Translations under genes and position numbers: made by a program
In this document: piece by piece, positions 40,501 through 51,551 of the stretch
How the letters are laid out: every line of letters begins with the position of its first letter
Numbering within the stretch: position 1 is the first letter of the stretch
Origin: Syngnathus acus
Lineage: Eukaryota; Chordata; Actinopteri; Syngnathiformes; Syngnathidae
NCBI RefSeq assembly: GCF_901709675.1
Contig: NC_051106.1
Span: forward strand, 3,792,001-3,856,000
Direction of reading: 5' to 3'
DNA: 64,000 bases
Notes under the pieces: generated by a model
The model's database searches: none
Told to the model about the DNA's origin: nothing
The model's input: the letters and a program-made list of their open reading frames with translations, nothing else

Positions 40501-43500
40501 GTAGTTGTGTTGCACACCAACCTGTCTATTTTGTAAAGATCCAAAGAGTGGCTTGTCCTCTTCCAGCAATATATTCTCTGTGAAGACACAACATTCACAT
40601 TGAGAACAGGATTGATGGTTAATATCAAAAAAGCATTTCAACAAAAAAGTCACACCAATCGCCTGAATAGTGAAGGCACAGGTGTTCCAGGCCATAAGGG
40701 GCACACGTGGGCACAGCTCATTAGGTGCCGTCTGAAGTCCGACTCTATGGACCGTGGTGGCGCACACAGCCAGCATCTCGGCTATACTGTCTGAGAACTT
40801 CCTCCTAAAACCAAACAGTTAAGAAAAAAATCTTTCAGGATCACAGTTTAAAAGAAGAGGAAAGATACAGAAAAGAGGATTCCTCACGGTTCTTGTACGC
40901 CATAACTCAATATGGCCCTAAAATCCGGTTGACCATCGCCACACAACACGGCATCGCTGTCATTAGTGCATTCCATGTCGCAATCTGCAGGAAAGCGGGA
41001 GGAATTTTAATCTGGTGTCTCAATACTTTTGTCCATATGAATTGTCTTCTCACCATTTTCCTGCATGATGGACTTGAGTCCTTTAATCCTAGCCTCAAGA
41101 ATATGGATCCAGCGAGTCAGGGTCAAATGTTGACCGATTATCTCCGCATTTTCACTGCAAAGACAAAAAATTTAAACATTGAAATAATACAGATGTGAAG
41201 CTTGTACTAACAGAGCATGTGGAGCGGACTCACTAGTTGAATACGAGTGGCTCCAGGGGGACGAGGGGGATAACGGTGTTGCATAGCGACTTGCACAGAG
41301 GACACAAGTACTCCCCATTCTCAAGGTCGATGATTAGTTCAGCATGGAGGCGGTTCCTGGTTGTGTTCTGGACCGCTTCAAAATATCTAGTAAGAAAATA
41401 AAAATATTGGAACACAGTTAAATAAAACCACAGAGGAGGGTGTGCTCTTTACTAAAGATGGGCATTTGACCAAATTTCCTCAATTAGAAAATTTGAGAAA
41501 AATTAGAGCTCAATTAACTGATGTTGTAAGTATTATTTACAGTGAATGAGAGAATCCCCAACTTTATTTACAAAGCACTTTAAAAACAACTACCATAGTC
41601 AAACGCCATAGAATAAAAAAATCTCACGAGAATCAACAACTAATAATTATGCCCATCTCTACACTCATCAATGGCGTACTTACTTCTGCCAACATGTGGC
41701 GTGCATGACGTGTCCACAGCTGCCCGTGTGGGTGCCAACAGCCAGTTCAGGAGGCATGTACAATGGGTAGACAGTTTCTGTTTCTTCAAAAAAGCACACA
41801 CAAAAGGGCTTTAAGATGCATGCCTCTTCTTGGATACACGTTTTTGTCTTGTGAGTGAATGGAGGCTGACCGTCGCCACTGTTGGTGGGCATCTTTCCTC
41901 TACACTGCGTCAACACTGTGGATCTCTGCACACACGCAGTCAGTACCATGGCCGGAGCCCGGGATGCCACTTCCTGCTCCTCCTGACAGAGAATGCAGGT
42001 CAGCACCTCCCTCTCTGCGGGGGTGGACCCTCGATGAGGCCCCACGGCGACGCACAGCTCCTTGTGTTCCATTGGACTGCCGGAAATATGAATATTACAA
42101 ACTGAATTGATGGAATTGCAACTTGAAGAATGTTTTTGAAGCAGAGCTCCTCACCTTTCTGTCGGTGTAAAAGGCTCTCCCTGTGTGCCGCTCTCTGGCA
42201 TGTTGTCATAAAGCATCTTGTTGGACTCAATGAAATTTTTCTGCATGGCTGACATCTGGGCCATAATTTTCTGTCGGTGAAGTTTGGCTGCTTCGGCCTT
42301 TCTTTTGCGCTCAGCTTTTTCTTTGTCCTGAACAGTCTGTAGCACCAAATTTGATAAGAGACACTGATAAGAGGGAATATGTAAATGACGTTGCAGTAGT
42401 TAGATACCTCTTCAGGCTTGCTCGTTTCCACACTCATGGAAGTTGTTGGATTGGATTTGTCTCTGAGGCACTTGATAATCTCAAACATCTAGCAACGGAC
42501 ACCAACACAAAATAATGAAGGCAACTAAAAGATGATTGTTAATGCAGACTAGCTGGTGAAGTAAACTAACCTGTAGTAACCACGTGATCATGTCTTTTTG
42601 GGCTTCAAGCGAGCGAACACCCTTAGTTTTTGCAAGCAAGAGAAAGAGAGACTTGCTGTGTTCCAATCCGACTCCTGGAAGACAAAAATCACACATTGCA
42701 GAGAAAAGACGAAACTCCTTTCCATTTTGCACGGAAGAAGCTGACTTACTTCGAGCCTTCAGGCTGAAATCAAAGGTCACTTCCTCTGAAGCGCTGTCCT
42801 CCAGCTGGCTTTTTTCTTCAAGCAAAGCCTGCCCAATAAGGTGCAGGGCCTGTGGGATACAGGGGAAATGTTTCAAACGTAATTAAAATCATAAACCTAG
42901 CAAATGGCTTCCTCAGCATTTAGTTTTGTTACCCGCTGGATCATGATTTCTGTCCAGTGAGTGGATTTTTCCTCAGCTGCCCTCTGCAGCACACGTCTGA
43001 GGATGTGGATGAAAATGTCACAGCAGAGGAGGCGTACGACGCTGGAGAAGGCCGGACAGAAGGGGGGCGGAACTGGAGGACGCAGAGCTGAGCGCAAACA
43101 GACAGAAAGGCAACCTTCAGTACGAATAATTGGCGAGAGAGCTTGTGCAGGTGACACATGGTCACCTTTATCGGCGCCCTCGTGAACACGTCTCTTCTTT
43201 TGTGACTCTTCGGCCTACGAAAGAAGAATAAAGAAGAAGAGAGAATGATATCAAACAAAGTCCTCTTCAAAGAAGTATTAATGAGATGTGTTACCTTGCT
43301 GTGCTGTGACCTTGAATAATGGTAGAAGAATGGGTTGAATTGGACCAAATACTCCCTTTTCACCTCATACAATCCATGTCCTGAAAGTCCTGGTTTCCTA
43401 TATTCAAAAGGGAAAAAATGAAAACATGCTGAAAATACCCTGAGAAAAAAAAAAAATATCACTTGTTGATTTGAAGTTAGTTACGTACTTGAATGTGGAA

Positions 43501-46500
43501 ACTTTGTTGATTACAGACTCGAGACCTGTTTCGTGGCTTTCCTGCAAAGAATGTGATGTTTAATTGTCACATATTACCTTTATTGTATGATAATGCGGCC
43601 TACATTCTCCGGCAGGCCTTTGACCAGGCTACTGTGTGCCATGGGTTCAATGCACAGCAGGTGGATGACCTCCCTCATTGTCACGTCCTCTTTGGTCACG
43701 TTACTGACACCGGGGACGTATCGCTCACCTGCAATTATGTTGGTTAGCCCCATGGTTAAGCATCACCTAAACTATTATGAGCCAAAAAGTTACATTACCA
43801 ACTATGATGATGATGAGATACAGCATCTCTTCCGTCAGTTGATTCCACTGCAACAATTCATTCTGCAAATGTAGCCACATTAATACAGACAGTTAAGAGT
43901 TGCACCTGATGTTGACTTTGAAGCCTTACTTACATGATCTCTGCTGGAACAACTTCCATTGAAGAAATTAAAGAGCTCAAATCTTAGTAAGAGCAGCATG
44001 AGAAAATGGTTGGCGTCCATTTTGGAAGCAGCTATCTGCAAAGTGTTTGGCAAGTTATTTTCAAAATGGCTTAAATCAATCATCACTGAGATGCAGAAGG
44101 GAACGTGCAGTCTTGAGAACCTTTTATAGGCCTAGTAAAATTGATCATTGGTTAAAACGCATTTTAACATTATTGCATTGCAGTGTGAAGTGAGAGATAA
44201 TAAAATTCATAATAATAATTTTATTACAACAGAAAAAATAATTAATTTTAACACCGTATGACAATTGTAGACTGAAGTGTCGCCTTATGGTCGCACCATA
44301 TAACATGTATTAAAAAAAAACATGAAAAAAAAATAGCACAAATGAACCAACCTGAAGCATAAGGATGTCTTTATCATACATTTCGTCTCTGCATTTCACA
44401 TCTTGATAATAGTAAACCTAATCATGGGAGAAAAACAGGCAACTCAATAAGTAGTGTCAATTATTTTAGACCTTCAAGAACTACAAAAATTTGTGTGTGT
44501 GTGGGGGGGGAACAAACAATAAAAAAAGCATGCATCACACCTGGCTGACCAAAGACAGTCCATTCCTGCGCCACATTTCAGCTGATACCTGTGCAGCCAG
44601 CACTACACAACGCAGAGGAAGCTCAGCCAGGCTGCAAAAGTCATAGCTATCCTGCCATAAAGCGAGAAAACATCAACTGTAACAACAGACGCTTCCGAGG
44701 AAACTACAGCTGGACAATTTAATCTAAAACTTCATACCTACTTTTTTTTCCCTACAGTGTTTTAAAAATCAATGAATAATAACAAAATCAATCAGCACCT
44801 TCCAACTTACTTTGTCAAAGAGTTGATCACATAACCCGTTCTTGCAGTTAAGAACATATAAGCCTAGGGACCACAGAAGATGCATACATTTATGTCAAAT
44901 ATACACCGAAAGAATCAGACTCAAAAGGTTATCGTCCACCTGCAAGCAGCCTGGAGAGGGGTAGATGTATGCTGACAGGCTCCTGAGACACTTTATAGGG
45001 CCGAACGTGGATGATCTGTTTGCACATGTAGTGGTCAGCTGCTTCCCTGCGGAAGGGTTGATTGTTGCATTGGAGCAAGACTTTGTGGCAATCTCGAAAG
45101 GCTTCCAGCAGAATCTTATCCTGTGGTGATTAAAAATAAAAAAAAGAAGATGCTTAAGAGTATAGTAGGAGATGGTAGGACACAATAGACAGCAACTCAC
45201 ATCTGAGGAGCACCAGTCCTGAAACATAGCCAGAATGTGGCGGAGCTGGATCTGAAGCGTAAAGCCGGCTTCCCACTCGGGTTCCACAGCGATGTGTTGA
45301 CCAAATTGACGCTCAACCTCTTCCATACCCTATGAACAAGGGTCAACATTTAAAAACAAACAAAAAAAAAAAAAAAAATCAACATTCAGTCTTGATACAT
45401 CCACAACAGATGTGATAATAAATTACCTGCATGCATTTGAGAAGACCTAGAAAGGCATTGAAGCCCTCTAAGAACTGTTTCCGAAGCTTAGAATTCCATA
45501 CGGATGGTTTACTGATCAGAATATACCTAAGAGAGAGGTAACAACTCAGGTAAGAACAGACATGAAACAAATATGTCGCTAAAACTGCTACCTGGTCAAA
45601 CTACCTGAGGTCATGGAAAATGACCTGGATGCGGGAGAACTTGTCGGAGTTGTATCCCAGGAAGAAGAAGCGATTGTTAACATCCAAATGCTCCAGCAAC
45701 AGCGCCATGACTGTATTAACTATCCTTGTGATGACGCTTGTTTCTTCAATTAGGTACCTTGCCTGTTGGAGGAAAAGAAATACAAAAAGCAGATTCACTT
45801 TTTCAGGACAGATTTCTTTTTTTTTTTTTTTTAAATAAAATAATTCGTTAGCCTCTTCATGATGTCACTGTTACAAAGTGCACTCACCAGTGTGGGCACA
45901 GTGAAGATCTGAACAGACATCGCAGTAATAGAAATACTCCTTTCATGATCATCTTCAATGAAGTTATTCTGCAGATCCTTATACAGCTGAAAAGACCACA
46001 TATTTGTTATAACATTAAAAATATTCCAACATTTGGTTCAAAACAATTTTACCTTTGTGAACTCGATTGCAAATAGCCTCTTGGATTCTGTCTCCATTAG
46101 TATGCTACAGAATATCAGCTCATGTACAATCTTGCGTGCTCCTTTAAGAAATAATAACGAATATCACATAAGTGTATGAAATCACAAAATATGAAGGTGC
46201 GTGACTGTGAAATGTCAGCGATACCTGCCTTTGTACAGTTTGGAATCAAGCAACATGAGCCTACTGATGCAGCAGAGGCCGGTCTGCTCTGTACTGGGCT
46301 CCAATGCCACTCTGCAGAAAGCCTGTCTGAAGCCCACTGCACACAAGATAAGAGTCACATGACGTGCAATGAAGCGCTGTTGCTGTCTGACACTGAAGTA
46401 AAAGTGCATGCGTGGCAGTACCCGAATGACTGATGATCTTCTGAAACCAGGAGCCGAGACGCAGGGCGAATGTTTGGTGAGCCACGACGGTCGACTGCAG

Positions 46501-46932
46501 GACTTCCACACGCAGCGGCTGCAGGGAAATGTGCTCCGAGTTGTACTGCAAAACAAACATAAAATGTAAAAATATGGATTGGGGAAAATAAAAATAATAA
46601 ATCTTTACCATATTTGAAAACCTGTACAAATATTGATATGTACAATTCGTCTATGTGAAGTTTTTACCTTGATGAGGTCTTTAGCATGCTGACATGACGC
46701 AAGACTTCCTCTCTTTACTGTCCGCCGGCCCTGTACAGTGTAATTAAATCATGCTTGCATTAAAAGGAATAATGAGACAGTGATATTGCAAAGCTGTTAA
46801 TGAAAATGTCACATAGCCTGGAAATAATGTGACATAAAACAGACATATACAGTGGAGAGAATAAGTCTACACACCTCGTTCAAATAGCAGATATATAATG
46901 ATATATAACATTTTAAAGGAACAGTATTTAAA

Positions 46933-46963
<31 letters not shown>

Positions 46964-49900
46964 TAAGTGGTTGTACAATAACTGGGGATGTGGCTGTGTT
47001 GAGGATTAACCAATCACGTTCAAACTCATGTGAAATGGGAGTCAGCACTGAGGTCATGGTAATAATGGAAACCTGGCATTTGAACAGGGGTGTGTAGACT
47101 TCTTTGGGTTTTTACATCCACTGTACCTCCTTGTCAATAAGTGCCGTGTGATTCTGCGCTTCAGCCTGATCACAGTTGACAGACCGCTGCAGGGTGTAGA
47201 TCACATGGTCGTATGAATGGTGCTCGTCGTTGTACAGTACACAGAAGTATGTGTTGTCTTTTTCCCTGCACACACGATGACATACTCTGTTAGGATGGCG
47301 ACAAGCTCGGTTGAAGCTGCTGATTTGTATACACAACATATGCAGTCTGTGTGTGTGGGATAAAGTGGGCCGTACTCGGGTTTGAGTGGGGCTAAAAGCT
47401 GACGGTCTTCCGCCCAGTCTAGGAAGTCTGTGAAGTAGTTCAGCAACACCCTGAAGAGCATCTCACTCCGCTCACACAATTCTGGCTCCAATGTACTCTC
47501 ATCCTGGAAAACACAATTTAAAGTCAAATGTGAGCACCCCAAGATACGACTCTAAAAATACCAGTTTACGATGGAGCTCCGTTCCTATGGCGACGATGTA
47601 AGAAGACAAACTCTCACGCTGCAGGCAAACTAGCTTGCTAGACACGATTCAAAACCTTGAGTTGAGCTGAACAACGTACGTCATAGGCCAAGGACCCCCT
47701 GTGCTATTTTACATGAGTCATTGCCTGGATTCATTTCCTGCGTGACTAGCAGCAAGTTTACTCTTTGAATATTTTGTCTCTGTGACATTGCTGGTAAGTC
47801 TCACAAGAGGAAACATTCCTGTGGGAAGCTAAATATCTAATACAACATTTAGCACACAAGTCAAACAAACATTCAGCTTGCCACTGTGTGAGAACAAGCA
47901 CTGGAATCTACCATATTGTAAACACAATGAAAAGATGAGTGGGTTTCCCCTGCTGCATGTGGAAAACAGTCGAGCATTTCGGTTTTAAAAGCAAAGGTTT
48001 CATTATGTAAGACAATGAGCTAAATTGATGCTAGCCATGCCTCCTGCTTATGGAGGCACCTGTTATTTTCGGAAACAGGCGCAGTGTAGTCAAGGTTACG
48101 AGATCTTGACAAAGGCAATCAGATACACAGGCCTGACAAACAGCAGCTTGGACCATTTAGCAAAATAAAAGGGAAGGGGAAAAGAAAACAGCCATTGTTA
48201 CCAAACATATTCCTGCACAGATTAGGAAATTCTAAGAGTTGTTTTACCCCAATGATACAATATTTCATTCATCTTATCAAACAAGTCAGTTTTCATGATT
48301 GAAATTTTACATAAGCAAAATAACAGGTATAAGTATAATATAAATAAGATAGAAAAAGCCAAGTATGTCCCTTCCAACGTGCTTCTTTCCGCTCTGTTAT
48401 GTAACACACCGTTTCCATGGCAGTGGCTGCCTCCGGGTCGTGTTTGGAGCAATACGGGCCAATCTTCCAGGCTTCCACATCCCCACAGTCACAGAACCCG
48501 CCACCAGATGAAGCATGCATCTGAGGAAAAATAGCAGATACTTGACATGTTATTGTGTAACAGAGACACGAACCAATTCTCCCGAGCTGACGAAAAATAG
48601 TTTGTTGCATTATTTGCAGTGTGTGTAAAAAAAATGTGTGTTTATCAAATGTTTACAATCATATAGATCATCTCAATGTGGAAGAAAAGTGCAGAAAGTT
48701 GCAGTCAACATTTGCACCCACCTTATAACGATGACTTTTGTGCACGCTCTCTTGAAAGCAGTCCATGCACAGCACACATGTGGGATCTATTGCACAATCC
48801 CTGCAAGGTGTTGAAAAACATTTCGTCACTGACAAGCCTTTTTGGATTGTACAGTTAACATTTTATTTAATTTTTAAAAATGTTTGTACTCAAGTAACAA
48901 CATATCAGTGCATATCACACTTTCATACTCACAATTCACATTAAATCTGACAAGCATGGGAAGAACATACAAACTGGGAGAGCCAAGACTGCTGAACTAG
49001 GAAACCGATGTGCTAACCACAAGCTCAACATGCTAACAAAATGTGAAAAACTCATACTTTAACTGAGACCAACACTCACCAAAAACCATTGGGCTGATCT
49101 ACAACTACAAATCCAATACATACCTGTGGGTTACAAATATTGCCTGATGGTATGATATATGGTATATTCTGATTGCCACTGTGATCAATATTATTTACAT
49201 CTGTTGTTGGGAAAACCTTCCCAATACATTCTAACACCGACTGAGGGATCATTTCAGCACCTGCAAGAGTAAACCGTTTCTCCTTCTTTGAAGACGCGTC
49301 CGCAGAGCTGGGAAGACGAAGTGCCTTGCTTGAGCTTATTGACACCTTCATCGGGATCTTCACCAAACAGAAAGTACTCTAGTGGATGGAGGAGGAGTCT
49401 CTGTATTTGCTCCTCTTCCTCCTGAGGCTTGTATTCCTCCTTGTGACAAAAGATCCGAGGCACACATTTCCTCAGGTAGCCATACAGGGACAGCTTTAGA
49501 TCGGCGGACGCCTGCCATTCCTGCGAAGCGAACACAATTTGAAAATTAATTAAAAGTTGAAAATAAATGTGAATGTTGCTTCCTTACACAAATCTTAATC
49601 CTGTGTTGTAGTTAATGGAAAATTTTATTTATGGAGCTTTTCACAGAGATTAAAGCAAAGTGTGTAAACTTTTGAGATTTTATATATGAAAAATATGTAT
49701 CTCGGCTCAATAAAGGTTAGGAAACACTTGTCTAGTGAGTCAATTTGGCAATTGTTTCGAAGGGACGAAACTGCATAGATTTCACTTTCGGAGTGAGTCA
49801 ATTTAGCAATTGTTCACAAGTGCTGTGAAACTGCATAGATTTTACTTTCGGACCAAGTCGCGGGGTTTTATTTCATCAAACTGACTAAGTTAATCAAGAC

Positions 49901-50225
49901 AGCACCCTGCAGCAAAATTAAACGGCACTAAGTATTTATAGTGACAACTCAACATTCATCAACTCTTGAGCAAAATGTAAGGCACTGCAGAGATGTTTTT
50001 AAGCGTGAATGCACAAGCTAAATACCGCTGCTCGCCACACGTATGGGTAGAACGTGATTTCATCGCGTTATACGTGCACACTGAGCGAGGTAACAAACAC
50101 ATTTAAGCCAGTCACTTTCCCGTCAAATAGCCGTGCACGGTGGCACGGTGTCAGTTGTGAAAGCTTGCTGAATCCCATACCTTTATGAGCTCCGGCTCGT
50201 CAAAGGGTTTTTCAGGCTCCGCCAT
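37585..50225 (-). CDS. ubr1: E3 ubiquitin ligase UBR1 (N-recognin), complete, 47 coding exons
   Basis: N-degron-pathway E3 ligase that binds destabilising N-terminal residues and ubiquitinates the substrate. Exons, 5' to 3': 50225-50181, 49520-49261, 48800-48722, 48520-48410, 47503-47376, 47265-47127, 46730-46668, 46545-46422, 46336-46229, 46141-46053, 45986-45888, 45762-45605, 45526-45427, 45329-45201, 45120-44940, 44863-44811, 44651-44541, 44417-44352, 44035-43934, 43862-43799, 43728-43604, 43541-43489, 43397-43295, 43214-43166, 43087-42933, 42849-42750, 42674-42571, 42488-42408, 42336-42155, 42076-41871, 41777-41684, 41386-41234, 41154-41054, 40984-40888, 40804-40656, 40577-40522, 40438-40342, 40260-40193, 39848-39701, 39499-39412, 39003-38867, 38715-38607, 38532-38476, 38402-38325, 38249-38079, 38009-37908, 37726-37585. 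In-frame total 1737 aa (human 1749, also 47 exons). Domains: UBR box (about 90-160; [26 protein letters not shown]), ClpS-like N-domain ([14 protein letters not shown]), RING (about 1080-1200; [25 protein letters not shown]) and C-terminal cap (YLDDYGETD). The text matches UBR1 better than UBR2 ([17 protein letters not shown]). Start ATG 50225-50223 opens [15 protein letters not shown]. Intron 9 has a GC donor. Intron 6 begins at a transposon end. Confidence 0.95.
46850..47123. mobile_element. Tc1/mariner-like MITE at the ubr1 intron-6 donor
   Basis: 274 bp with inverted ends: CAGTGGAGAGAATAAGTC on the left, and CAGTGGATGTAAAAACCC as the reverse complement of the right end. Both ends share AGTCTACACACC and GTTCAAAT further in. 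It is flanked by TA at 46848-46849 and 47124-47125. An AT repeat (about 46929-46964) lies inside. No transposase is present. Confidence 0.88.
49735..49852. repeat. Tandem duplication, 58-bp unit, two copies
   Basis: GTGAGTCAATTTGGCAATTG at 49735 recurs as GTGAGTCAATTTAGCAATTG at 49793. Both units end CTGCATAGATTTCACTTTCG or its one-base variant. It lies in ubr1 intron 1. Confidence 0.85.
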
Positions 50226-51551
50226 ATTCCATTTGCCGTAAAGTAGACGGAGAAGGTGTCGTTAATGTTGCATTCCAGAAATGTGGGAATTCGGATTGGT
50301 CAGCAATGGCACCCATAGAAATGCACAACCACTAGAATAGTCTTTCGGCAGTTCAGAACGTGGAGATCACGCCGCCATCTTTATCCGGGAGTCCCAGACT
50401 CTTCAATTTACTTGCATTTATGCTTTCGGAAATTAATGGGAGTGAAGTGCTGCCTCCCCGAACACACACAACTGCACGGGAGTGAATTTCCGAACGCGCC
50501 CTATGGTTGCCTACTCAAAATCGTTCGAGGCGGATGTAAACAACAAAGATGGCGGATCGCGTTAGTTGTCTTTTGTTTTGCTCCTAAATTTTGACCTCAA
50601 GCAAACCCGCCTTCATAATTTGATTTTATTATATAAATTAATATTCACCTCAAACATTTCACTGAATAACTTCATGCAGGGAGAACGCGCCATATCCTCA
50701 CGCAGTCAATACAAATTATGTTGTGTGAGGTGAGGTTATGTCGAATAAATAAATCACCAAACTGTAATCATAAATACAGAAACGAATATGAAAGTAATAT
50801 ACATAAATATAATACATGTTTATAATAATCTTTTTGGGTTTTTTACATTACAGTAGTAGTGGAGCTCGTGTATTGTACGTCATCGTTGCGTCATCGTCGG
50901 TGTATTCGCCATTGTGAACGGCACGGGTCTTTTGTTTACAATGTACAGTTTGATAATGCCTGCAATAAATACAAAATACTGTCAGAAAAACTACCCAACT
51001 ACGTAGTGCAAGCATTCAGAGGTGAGGGCATTCCATTCCAAGATTGTGCACAAACCAACCGGACTCCTAACGTTGTTGCGCACCATAAATAATACCACAA
51101 CCACTAGTTGCACATTCTGTATTTATTTTTATTTGTATCCAATGCAGATTTGTTATAAAGAGCCATTTTCATTTTTTGAATTGTTCCTGTCTTTTTTTCT
51201 AAACGTTTGAATGTGTTTTAGAAACAAGGATAGGTTGAAGTTGGAAAAACATACTTTAGTGTTTATTGTAAACAGTATTGCAAGAATTGTGCAAGAATAA
51301 TGCACGTGATATGTTTGTAGGTACATGTAAACTTGAAAATGTGTATGTGGGGGTCAAGTGGGTGATTACGTGTAGTTGAGTGTTATACGTCAGTGTACGT
51401 TTAAATCAACGTCACTGTTTTTGAACGCTGTCAAAAAATAACAAATTCCGTCGTGGACATACGCGTGTCTGAACGAATCCGCTAGTTGGCGCTGCTCGTT
51501 TTGTCTGTTGTGACGAGCGGGGTTAGAGTTGAATGTTTGACAGGGAGAGCC
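50226..51551. promoter_or_regulatory. Divergent promoter region of ubr1 and atxn3
   Basis: 1.3 kb between the two start codons. It holds two YY1-type motifs in opposite orientation (GCCGCCATCTT near 50371 and AAGATGGCGG at 50546-50555) and several ACGTCA half sites near 50873-50900 and 51400. A 77-codon open frame at 50859-51092 starts with GTG and has no recognised homology. No further gene is supported. Confidence 0.4.

Noticed and set aside
37585-50225. Assignment of the ligase to ubr2 because of the peripherin neighbour
   Set aside because: Sequence motifs (GGGFCDCGD context, [32 protein letters not shown]) match UBR1 clearly better than UBR2.
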